From NCBI GenBank assembly GCA_007117945.1, contig SKTN01000043.1:1-11810 (forward strand): a stretch of 11,810 nt of DNA. The letters are read 5' to 3'. Of the stretch, positions 1-8,955 are shown piece after piece. The stretch is from Nitriliruptoraceae bacterium (GTDB lineage Bacteria > Actinomycetota > Nitriliruptoria > Nitriliruptorales > Nitriliruptoraceae). The position numbers and the translations under genes were made by a program. Each line of letters opens with the position of its first letter. Positions within the stretch are counted from its first letter, which is position 1. A model generated the notes under the pieces. That model saw nothing but the letters and a program-made list of their open reading frames with translations. It ran no database searches and was not told the DNA's origin.

Positions 1-84
1 ACCCGCTGGCCCGGCGCCCGCAGCAGCGCCACCCGCTGGCCCGCCACCCGCAGCAGCGCCACCCGCTGGCCCGCCACCCGCTGG
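1..84. repeat. 30-bp tandem repeat, about 2.8 copies, inside the pyrK tail
   Basis: Positions 1-30, 31-60 and 61-84 are near-identical copies of a 30-bp unit (the third is incomplete). The unit begins acccgctggcccg and, in a full copy, ends cagcagcgcc. Because 30 is a multiple of three, each unit adds ten residues of the type GPAGGAAAGG to PyrK without shifting its frame. More copies may lie beyond the window edge. Confidence 0.9.
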
Positions 85-1017
85 ACCCTGCTCCGTGGCG
101 GCCTCACGCCCCGGGACCGGAGCGGGTGCGCTCGCCGGCAACGCCGTACCCGACGCTGCCTGGCCGCCCGGCACACCCCAGCGGTCCCAATCGATCCTGG
201 CCCCGTTGAACACCGGCCCGTCGATACACGCCCGCTTGTTGCGCACCTGCTGGTCCCTACCGGCCACCGGGACCACGCAGGTGAAGCACACCCCGATGCC
301 GCAGCCCATCCGCTCCTCCACCGCCACCTGCACGGGGATGCGCCGGGCGGCACACACCTCGGCGACGGCGCGCAGCATCGGGTTGGGCCCGCAGGCGTAG
401 ACGACCCCCGCACCGCTGGCGTCCAGCACCTCGTCGAGCACATCGGTGACCCGCCCGGTGCGCCCGAGGCTGCCGTCCTCGGTGGTGAAGGTCACGCTGG
501 CGGACAGCCGCTTGGCCTCGATGGCCCCCATGACCCGCTCGGCCGTCGCCGCGCCGTTGATCATGTCGACCCGCAGCCCCTGGCGCAGCAACGCCTCGGC
601 GAGGTAGTAGAGCGGTGCCGCGCCGTAGCCGCCGCCGACCAGCAGACAGTTGACCTTGCGCTGCGGGAGGGGGAAGGCCGTACCCAGGGGGCCGATGACG
701 TCGACGACGTCGTGGGTGTCCACGGTGGTCAGCCACTCCGTGCCGGGACCGTGCGCGTCGAACACCACGTCCACGGTGCCCGCCGAGGCCCCCGTCCGGG
801 TCACCCGGGCGATGGAGAAGGGCCGACGCAGCAGGGTGTGGGGGGCCTCGACGGCGAGCTGGACGAACTGGCCCGGGCGGGCGCGCTCGGCGACCTCCTT
901 CGCGGCGAAGGACACCAGCCAGTACGCGCCCTCACGCCGCCGGGCGATGACCTCGCAGGTCGCGTGCACGGGCCCCTCGGCACGACCTTCGACCGTCCCG
1001 CCCCGCAGCTTGGCCAT
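1..1017 (-). CDS. pyrK: Dihydroorotate dehydrogenase electron-transfer subunit PyrK (3' end beyond window)
   Basis: This is the FAD and [2Fe-2S] subunit of class 1B dihydroorotate dehydrogenase, which passes electrons from PyrD (dihydroorotate to orotate) to NAD+. The frame is open from ATG 1017 to the window edge (339 codons, no stop). The SD AGGAG lies 7 nt before the ATG. A ferredoxin-reductase-like FAD domain covers about residues 15-120, with RRPFSIA at 64-70. A nucleotide-binding domain follows, with GGGYGAAP at 128-135 and YACGPNPM at 207-214. The cluster cysteines are C239, C244, C247 and C264 (MGCGIG-VC-FTC, then RACIDGPVF), with the spacing expected for PyrK. The conserved core ends near residue 283. 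After it comes at least 56 residues of Ala/Gly/Pro-rich sequence ending in 10-residue repeats. This may be a disordered tail or a linker to a fused domain such as PyrD. The gene starts 52 bp after carB. Confidence 0.93.
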   Translation of the reverse strand, partial: MAKLRGGTVEGRAEGPVHATCEVIARRREGAYWLVSFAAKEVAERARPGQFVQLAVEAPHTLLRRPFSIARVTRTGASAGTVDVVFDAHGPGTEWLTTVDTHDVVDVIGPLGTAFPLPQRKVNCLLVGGGYGAAPLYYLAEALLRQGLRVDMINGAATAERVMGAIEAKRLSASVTFTTEDGSLGRTGRVTDVLDEVLDASGAGVVYACGPNPMLRAVAEVCAARRIPVQVAVEERMGCGIGVCFTCVVPVAGRDQQVRNKRACIDGPVFNGARIDWDRWGVPGGQAASGTALPASAPAPVPGREAATEQGPAGGGPAGGAAAGGGPAGGAAAGAGPAG

Positions 1018-1069
1018 GGTCACGCTCCTGCTGTGCGGTGAGGATCCGTGGTGGGTGCCGGCACCGGGC

Positions 1070-4353
<3,284 letters not shown>

Positions 4354-4354
<1 letters not shown>

Positions 4355-5580
4355 CAGGCAGCGCCTCCCTGGGTGCGCTCGAGGAGGTCCACGAAGCGGG
4401 CGAAGAGGTAGCGGGCGTCCGAGGGCCCGGGCGCGGACTCCGGGTGGTACTGCACGCTGAAGGCGGGGATGTCACGGGCGGTGAGCCCCTCCACCACGTC
4501 GTCGTTGAGGTTGACGTGGGACACCTCGACGATGCCGTGGTCGCGGGTGGTGAAGGCGTGGCTGTCCACCTGCTCGCCCAGCGAGCTGGCCTGCACGGCG
4601 AAGCCGTGGTTGTGGCTGGTGATCTCCACCACGCCGTCGGCGCGGCGCAGCACGGGCTGGTTGACCCCGCGGTGGCCGAAGGTGAGCTTGTAGGTGTCGG
4701 CACCCAGCGCCTGGCCGAGCAGCTGCGAGCCGAGGCAGATCCCGAAGGTGGGGATCTCCCCGAGCAGCGCGTTCGTGGTGGCGATGCCGGTGGCCACGGT
4801 GCTGGGATCACCGGGGCCGTTGGAGAGGAACAGCCCGTCGGGCTCCAGTGCGCGGACCTCGTCGGCGGTGGTGGCGGAGGGCAGCACGTGGACCTCGACG
4901 CCCTGCTCGGCGAGGTAGCGGGTGATGGAACGCTTCATGCCGAAGTCGATGGCGGCCACACGGAACCGGCCTGTGCCCACCGCGGGGACCACGTAGGCCT
5001 GGGGGGTCGTCACCTCGCTGGCGAGCTCCAGGCCCACCATGCCCGGCGCCTGCTGCACGGTCTCGAGCAGCGCGTCGAGGTCGAGGACGTCGGTGGACAG
5101 CGCCGCGCGCATCGCCCCCCGCTCACGCAGGTGGCGGGTGAGGCGGCGGGTGTCCAGCCCCTCGATACCGACCACCCCGGCGTCGGTCAGGGCCGAGCGC
5201 AGGTCCTGTTCGGCGCGCCAGGAGGAGGGTCGGCGCGCCGCCTCCTTGACCACGAAGCCCGCGACCTGGATGCGGTCGGACTCCATGTCAGCGTCGTTGA
5301 GCCCGTAGTTGCCGACGTGGGGTGCGGTCATCGCCACGATCTGGCGGCGGTAGGAGGGATCGGTGAGCACCTCCTGGTAGCCGGCCATGCCGGTGTTGAA
5401 CACCGCCTCACCCGTGACGGTCCCCGCGGCACCGATGGCGCGGCCGCGGAAGTGGGTGCCGTCCTCCAGGACCAGCAGCGCCGGGCCGGTGTGGGGCATG
5501 GGCGGCGCCCCACCCTCGTGGTGGGACGCTGCGCCGCCAGCGGATCCGGCGTTGCCGCCGGACGGGGGCCGTTCGTTCAC
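4354..5580 (-). CDS. carA: Carbamoyl-phosphate synthase small subunit (glutamine amidotransferase)
   Basis: CarA hydrolyses glutamine and feeds ammonia to CarB. The N-terminal CPSase small-subunit domain begins ALLVLEDGTHFRG. The class I glutamine amidotransferase domain has the nucleophile in FGICLGSQ (C282 of the 408-residue form) and the His/Glu pair in YHPES (H379, E381). HNHGF and SNGPGDPS are also present. There are two possible starts. GTG 5580 overlaps the pyrC stop as GTGA and has GGAG 5 nt upstream; it gives 408 residues with a 27-residue low-complexity leader. ATG 5499 gives 381 residues, the usual family length, but has only a weak, distant GAGG. I annotate the GTG because of its SD and coupling; the mature domain is the same either way. 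The membrane-protein gene found between pyrC and carA in mycobacteria is absent. The carA stop overlaps the carB start by 1 nt. Confidence 0.96.
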
Positions 5581-7052
5581 GCGTGCTCCGTTCGCTGTCC
5601 GTGGTCCGCGGGGGCGGCCACCTGGCCGTCCCGCAGGGTGAACCGCCCGCGCAGCAGGGTGTGCACGGGCCGGCCGGTGAGCTCCCGGCCGTGGTAGGGG
5701 CTGTTGCGCGCCCGGCTGTGCAGCGCCGTCGCGTCGACGGTCCAACTCAGCTCAGGGTCGAGGACCACGAGGTTGGCGTCCTCCCCCTCGGCGATCCCGC
5801 GACCGTGCCCCCCGACGTCCCGCACCGCGGCGGGGCCCGTGGTGAACCGGGCGATCGCGGTGAGCGGATCGAGGCGGCCCGTGGCGATCATGGTGGTGTT
5901 GACCACGGCGAAGGCGGTCTCCAGCCCCAGCATGCCGCAGGGCGCGTGCTCCCACTCCTGGTCCTTGAACTCCGGGGCGTGGGGCGCATGGTCGGTGCCG
6001 ACCACGTCCAGGGTGCCGTCGGCGAGGCCTGCCCGGACCGCCTCGACGTCGTCGCTGGTGCGCACCGGGGGGTTGACCTTCATGACCGCGTCGTAGTCGG
6101 CGACGAGGTCGTCGGTCAGCAGCAGGTGGTGCGGGGTCGCCTCCGCGGTGACCCGCACCCCGGAACGCTTGGCCTGGGCGATCAGCGCCACGGCACCGGC
6201 CGTGGTGACGTGGGGGACGTGGAGGCGTGCCCCCACCCCACCGGCGAGGATCAGGTCGCGGGCGAGCATGACCTCCTCGGCCTCGTGGGGCCAGCCAGCC
6301 AGCCCGAGCACCGAGGACATCGCGCCCTCGTTCATCTGCGCGCCGGCGGTGAGGTCCGGGTCCTCGGCGTGGTTGCAGATCACGACGTCGAAGGCCGTGG
6401 CGTACTGCAGCGCCCGGCGCATCACCAGGCTGTCGGCCAGGGGGATGCCGTCGTCGGAGAAGAAGTCCACCTTGGCGGCGCAGGCGTTGAGGGCACCGAT
6501 CTCGGTGAGCTCCCTGCCCTCGAGGCCGCGGGTGATCGAGCCGACGGGGAAGACGTCCACCAGGGCGACCTCGCGACCGCGGCGCCAGACCAGCTCCGCG
6601 ATCGCCGCGGTATCACACACCGGGTTGGTGTTGGCCATGGCGCACAGGGCGGTGTAGCCGCCCGCCGCGCCGGCCGCGGAGCCCGTCGCGATGTCCTCGG
6701 CGGCCTCTCCCCCGGGCTCGCGCAGGTGGGTGTGGAGGTCGACGAAGCCGGGCGCGATCCAGCGGCCCGTGCAGTCCACCACCTCGATGTCGGCGTCCCG
6801 GCCGGGGCGGGCCGAGCTGGCCGGAGCATCCCCGCCGTGGCCGGCCGAGGTGGCCGGCGCGTCCCCGCCGCCGGCCGCCGTCTCGTCCAGCCCCTCCAGC
6901 ACCGCACGCGCGTCCGGCCCGACGGCCACGATCCTGCCCTCGGCGACGGCGACATCGAGGTGGTCGTCGGTCCCGCTGGCGGGGTCGAGCACCCGGCCGC
7001 CGGTGAGCAGGATCCGGCCACGACCGGTGACCGCCGGTGGGTGGATGCTCAT
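5577..7052 (-). CDS. pyrC: Dihydroorotase (type I, PyrC)
   Basis: This amidohydrolase cyclises N-carbamoyl-L-aspartate to dihydroorotate. The metal site is complete for the type I class: H107 and H109 in DLHTHLREPG, D200 or D201 in FFSDDG in the place of the bridging Asp, H228 in CNHAED, H281 in HVPHVTT, and D354 in GTDHAPH. The length of 491 residues exceeds the usual 425-430. Most of the surplus is a Gly/Ala/Ser-rich insertion at about residues 55-88, between the N-terminal beta domain and the barrel, built on an 11-residue tandem repeat. The insertion precedes the first metal ligands, so activity should not be lost. ATG 7052 overlaps the pyrB stop as ATGA and is preceded by GAGGAGG 4 nt upstream. 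The stop overlaps the GTG start proposed for carA. Confidence 0.97.
   Translation of the reverse strand: MSIHPPAVTGRGRILLTGGRVLDPASGTDDHLDVAVAEGRIVAVGPDARAVLEGLDETAAGGGDAPATSAGHGGDAPASSARPGRDADIEVVDCTGRWIAPGFVDLHTHLREPGGEAAEDIATGSAAGAAGGYTALCAMANTNPVCDTAAIAELVWRRGREVALVDVFPVGSITRGLEGRELTEIGALNACAAKVDFFSDDGIPLADSLVMRRALQYATAFDVVICNHAEDPDLTAGAQMNEGAMSSVLGLAGWPHEAEEVMLARDLILAGGVGARLHVPHVTTAGAVALIAQAKRSGVRVTAEATPHHLLLTDDLVADYDAVMKVNPPVRTSDDVEAVRAGLADGTLDVVGTDHAPHAPEFKDQEWEHAPCGMLGLETAFAVVNTTMIATGRLDPLTAIARFTTGPAAVRDVGGHGRGIAEGEDANLVVLDPELSWTVDATALHSRARNSPYHGRELTGRPVHTLLRGRFTLRDGQVAAPADHGQRTEHA
6811..6876. repeat. 33-bp imperfect tandem repeat (2 copies) within pyrC
   Basis: Two 33-bp units start at 6811 and 6844. 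They share gccgag-tggccgg and tccccgccg with a few substitutions. The encoded peptides are GGDAPATSAGH and GGDAPASSARP (PyrC residues 62-72 and 73-83), followed by a partial third copy, GRDAD. The unit is a multiple of three, so the reading frame is kept. Confidence 0.8.
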
Positions 7053-8014
7053 CGTGCCTCCTCGGCGTCGCTGCCACCGCGTGCGGCGAGCAGCAGGTAC
7101 AGACAGGCCATCCGCACGGCGATGCCGTTGGTGACCTGCTCGGTGATCACCGCGCGGTCGGAGTCGGCGACCTCACCACTGATCTCCACGCCACGGTTCA
7201 TCGGGCCGGGGTGCATCACGATGGCCTGCTCACCGAGCAGTGCCAGACGGCGGGCGTCCATCCCCCACAGCCGGGAGTACTCGCGGCTGGAGGGGAAGAA
7301 GGCCCGGTGCATCCGCTCGCGCTGCACCCGCAGCAGGTAGACCACGTCGACGTCGGGCAGCACCTCGTCGAGGTCAGCGACGAGCTCCACGCCCCAGCCC
7401 TCCACCTGCGGGGGCAGCAGGGTGGGCGGTGCGACGACGCTGACCTTCGCGCCGAGGAGCGTGAGCGCCTGGACCTCGCTGCGGGCGACGCGGGAGTGCA
7501 GCAGGTCACCGACGATCACCACGTGCCGGCCCGCGAGGTCGCCGAGGTGGCGACGCATCGTGAACACGTCGAGCAGGGCCTGCGTGGGGTGCTGGTGCCA
7601 GCCGTCCCCGGCGTTGAGGATGGGGACGTCGAGGTAGCGGGCGAGCTGCAACGGCGCCCCCGAACTGCCCGAGCGCACCACCACGCAGTCCACGCCCATC
7701 GCATCGAGGGTCAGGGCGGTGTCCTTGAAGGACTCGCCCTTCGACACCGAGGAGCCCTTGGCGGAGAAGTTCAGCACCTCCGCGGACAGGCGCTTGGCGG
7801 CCAGGTCGAAGCTGATGCGGGTGCGGGTGGAGTCCTCGAGGAAGAGGTTGCACACCACCTTGCCGCGCAGGGTGGGCACGGTGTTGCGCTCGCGGGTGGC
7901 GATGGGCAGCAGCTGTTCCGCGGTGTCGAGGATGCGCACCACCTGCGCGGTGTCGAGGTCGTCGATGCCGAGGAGGTGGGGCATCGGCGCCGGCTCGGTC
8001 GCGATCGCGGTCAT
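7049..8014 (-). CDS. pyrB: Aspartate carbamoyltransferase catalytic subunit
   Basis: PyrB transfers the carbamoyl group of carbamoyl phosphate to aspartate, the committed step of pyrimidine synthesis. Its 321 residues are a normal length. The carbamoyl-phosphate site is seen in FLEDSTRTR (S62-T65). The loop lysine is K92 in SSVSKGES, followed by H142-PTQ, and HPGPMNRGVEI at 268-278 is the conserved C-terminal motif. The nucleotide-fold hinge GDLLHSRVARS is at 169-179. No pyrI-type regulatory subunit is encoded nearby, as is usual in Actinobacteria. Start ATG 8014 has GGAGG 7 nt upstream and forms an ATGA overlap with the stop of the second mini-ORF. An internal ATG at codon 11 would still leave the core intact. 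The stop overlaps the pyrC start as ATGA. Confidence 0.98.
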   Translation of the reverse strand: MTAIATEPAPMPHLLGIDDLDTAQVVRILDTAEQLLPIATRERNTVPTLRGKVVCNLFLEDSTRTRISFDLAAKRLSAEVLNFSAKGSSVSKGESFKDTALTLDAMGVDCVVVRSGSSGAPLQLARYLDVPILNAGDGWHQHPTQALLDVFTMRRHLGDLAGRHVVIVGDLLHSRVARSEVQALTLLGAKVSVVAPPTLLPPQVEGWGVELVADLDEVLPDVDVVYLLRVQRERMHRAFFPSSREYSRLWGMDARRLALLGEQAIVMHPGPMNRGVEISGEVADSDRAVITEQVTNGIAVRMACLYLLLAARGGSDAEEAR

Positions 8015-8061
8015 CGGGCGGCCTCCGGAGCGGCAGACGTGTGCGGGGACCGGGTCGTCAT
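8011..8061 (-). CDS. 16-codon mini-ORF 2 between pyrR and pyrB
   Basis: The sequence shows an ATG with GGAGG 7 nt upstream, 16 codons (MTTRSPHTSAAPEAAR) and a TGA that overlaps the pyrB ATG as ATGA. Its own start overlaps the stop of mini-ORF 1 in the same way. It is the second copy of a 47-bp tandem duplication. The SD of pyrB lies inside its last codons. It may be a translational-coupling relay or simply the by-product of duplicating a start region. Translation is inferred from the signals only; no function for the peptide is known. Confidence 0.5.
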   Translation of the reverse strand: MTTRSPHTSAAPEAAR

Positions 8062-8108
8062 CGAGTGACCTCCGGGGCGGTGGCCGTTCGCGGGGACCGG
8101 GTCGTCAT
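8015..8108. repeat. 47-bp tandem duplication in the pyrR-pyrB junction
   Basis: Units 8062-8108 and 8015-8061 match at 38 of 47 positions by my alignment. The first 19 bases (from ATGACGACCCGG) and the CCGGAGG core are identical. Each unit holds a start codon at one end and an SD at the other, so each copy supplies the SD for the next start. The period is not a multiple of three. Each copy therefore shifts frame and closes the preceding frame with TGA. Confidence 0.9.
8058..8108 (-). CDS. 16-codon mini-ORF 1 between pyrR and pyrB
   Basis: This ATG overlaps the pyrR stop as ATGA, with GGAGG 7 nt upstream inside the last pyrR codons. It encodes MTTRSPRTATAPEVTR and ends in a TGA that overlaps the start of mini-ORF 2. 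Its first six residues are identical to those of mini-ORF 2 and the whole is clearly homologous to it. Whether it is translated is inference from the SD and junction geometry. Confidence 0.5.
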   Translation of the reverse strand: MTTRSPRTATAPEVTR

Positions 8109-8656
8109 CGGTCCACCTCCTGGCCGCCGGGTTCGGCGACCACCGCGTCCTGGCCGTCGAGCTCCTCCACCAGCACCCTGATGCGGTCGCCGTAGGCCGT
8201 TGGCAGGTTCTTGCCCACGTGGTCCGCGCGGATCGGCAGCTCCCTGTGGCCCCGGTCGACCAGCACCACCAGCCGGATCCGTGCGGGCCGGCCGAGCTCG
8301 TTGAGCGCGTCGAGGGCGGCTCGGATCGTGCGGCCGGTGTAGAGCACGTCGTCGACGAGCACCACGGTGCGGCCCGCGACGTCGACGGGCACCTCGGTGG
8401 GGTGCAGCGACTTGGGCTGACGGCGACCGAGATCGTCGCGGTACAGGGTGGTGTCGAGGGCGCCGGTGGGAACCTCGGTGCCCTCGATCTCAGCGATCAG
8501 GGCAGCGAGCCGCTCGGCCAGCGGCAGGCCACGGGTCTGGATCCCGACGAGGACGAGGTCGTCGGCCCCGTGGTTGGCCTCGAGCAGCTCATGTGCGAGG
8601 CGTCGGAGCATCCGGGCCAGGTCGTCGGCCTCGAGGATGCGCGCAGGGCGGTTCAT
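8105..8656 (-). CDS. pyrR: PyrR, pyrimidine operon RNA-binding regulator / uracil phosphoribosyltransferase
   Basis: PyrR binds a hairpin in pyr mRNA when UMP is high and lowers expression; many members also have uracil phosphoribosyltransferase activity. The 183 residues match the family length. Visible motifs are GIQTRG (38-43), the PRPP-binding stretch VVLVDDVLYTGRT (98-110) and the PyrR-typical DRGHRELPIRADHVGKN (134-150). Start ATG 8656 has AAGGAG 5 nt upstream, and that SD is part of a predicted PyrR-binding hairpin, so autoregulation at translation is likely. It is the first gene of the pyrimidine block, after a 299-bp gap from nusB. Its stop overlaps mini-ORF 1 as ATGA and its 3' end carries the SD GGAGG for that ORF. 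Confidence 0.97.
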   Translation of the reverse strand: MNRPARILEADDLARMLRRLAHELLEANHGADDLVLVGIQTRGLPLAERLAALIAEIEGTEVPTGALDTTLYRDDLGRRQPKSLHPTEVPVDVAGRTVVLVDDVLYTGRTIRAALDALNELGRPARIRLVVLVDRGHRELPIRADHVGKNLPTAYGDRIRVLVEELDGQDAVVAEPGGQEVDR

Positions 8657-8661
8657 CAGGG

Positions 8662-8698
8662 CTCCTTCCCGGCCTCACGGGACCGGTCGTTAAAGGAG
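8662..8698 (-). promoter_or_regulatory. PyrR-binding RNA hairpin that sequesters the pyrR Shine-Dalgarno
   Basis: On the minus strand the upper hairpin is CCGGTCCCGTGAGGCCGG (8669-8686). It fits the known PyrR-loop consensus ARUCCNGNGAGGYU at 12 of 14 positions. The two departures are the outermost pair, changed together from A-U to G-C, so the stem is kept. The hexaloop is CCGUGA (CNGNGA type). A 5' purine-rich bulge AACGA (8687-8691) separates it from a lower stem that pairs CUCCUUU (8692-8698) with GAAGGAG (8662-8668). The latter contains the pyrR SD, 5 nt from the ATG. This is the lower stem, bulge, upper stem and hexaloop layout of known PyrR sites. PyrR-UMP should stabilise it and block translation initiation, as described for Mycobacterium smegmatis. 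No U-tract terminator follows. Confidence 0.85.
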
Positions 8699-8763
8699 GT
8701 GCCGCGGTGCCGTCCGCCGCGGAGCAGGTGTGCTCGTGGGGGTTCGGGGCCGCTCGCGCGAGG

Positions 8764-8772
8764 ACGCTAGCA
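8764..8772 (-). promoter_or_regulatory. Possible extended -10 promoter element for the pyr operon
   Basis: The minus strand reads TGCTAGCGT, a TGN extension followed by TAGCGT, which fits the actinobacterial TANNNT -10 pattern. A GTGACC about 21 nt upstream is too far away for a standard -35, so the call rests on the -10 alone. Position supports it: it lies between the nusB 3' hairpins and the PyrR hairpin. Confidence 0.3.
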
Positions 8773-8895
8773 GGCCGGCCGGTGGACGCTGGTCACCGCG
8801 GCCCACTGCCCGGACAGCGCGCGGGTAGCCCCAGCACAGGCCGTCGCTCCAGCCCGTGCTCCAGGCGGAGGCGGAGGTGGTGTGCAGGCTGCCCC

Positions 8896-8914
8896 GGACG
8901 GCGGCCGCCGGTCC
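8896..8914 (-). terminator. Duplicate GC-rich hairpin downstream of nusB (copy 2 of 2)
   Basis: This is an exact second copy of the hairpin next to the nusB stop, 41 bp further downstream, created by the tandem duplication. It also lacks a U tract. Two such hairpins in series could strengthen a block between nusB and pyrR, or have no effect. Confidence 0.35.
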
Positions 8915-8936
8915 TCAGCTCGCGTCGCGCTGCCCC

Positions 8937-8955
8937 GGACGGCGGCCGCCGGTCC
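8937..8955 (-). terminator. GC-rich hairpin directly after the nusB stop (copy 1 of 2)
   Basis: The minus strand reads GGACCGGCGGCCGCCGTCC immediately after TGA. GGAC pairs with GTCC and GGC with GCC, with one bulged C and a GGCC loop. No U tract follows, so termination is uncertain, though GC-rich hairpins without U tracts are common at actinobacterial gene ends. Transcription might read through into pyrR. Confidence 0.4.

Larger units (their letters stand above)
8657..8955 (-). other. Non-coding leader region between nusB and pyrR
   Basis: I see no credible gene in this stretch of 299 bases. From the nusB side it holds a copy of a GC hairpin next to the nusB stop, the 41-bp tandem repeat, about 110 bp with no recognisable signal, a possible extended -10 (8764-8772), a short perfect hairpin CCGCGG-9 nt-CCGCGG (8702-8722), and then the PyrR-binding hairpin with the pyrR SD. 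If transcription starts near 8757 the pyr leader would be about 100 nt. Confidence 0.7.

Noticed and set aside
1054..1065. 12-bp palindrome ggtgccggcacc just after the carB stop as a terminator
   Set aside because: The stem is only 4 bp with a CCGG loop, no U tract follows, and pyrK begins a short distance downstream with its own SD. A short GC palindrome is expected by chance here.
5583..8068. Plus-strand open frames opposite pyrC and pyrB (585 and 343 codons)
   Set aside because: Same antisense GC artefact. Their composition mirrors the real minus-strand genes and no domain is recognisable.
8058..8104. A second PyrR loop within the first mini-ORF (GGTCCCCGCGAACGGCC)
   Set aside because: It resembles the leader hairpin (GGUC/GGCC stem and a CCGCGA string). 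However, the loop is three bases too long, the required GG after the hexaloop is missing, and the second copy does not keep it.
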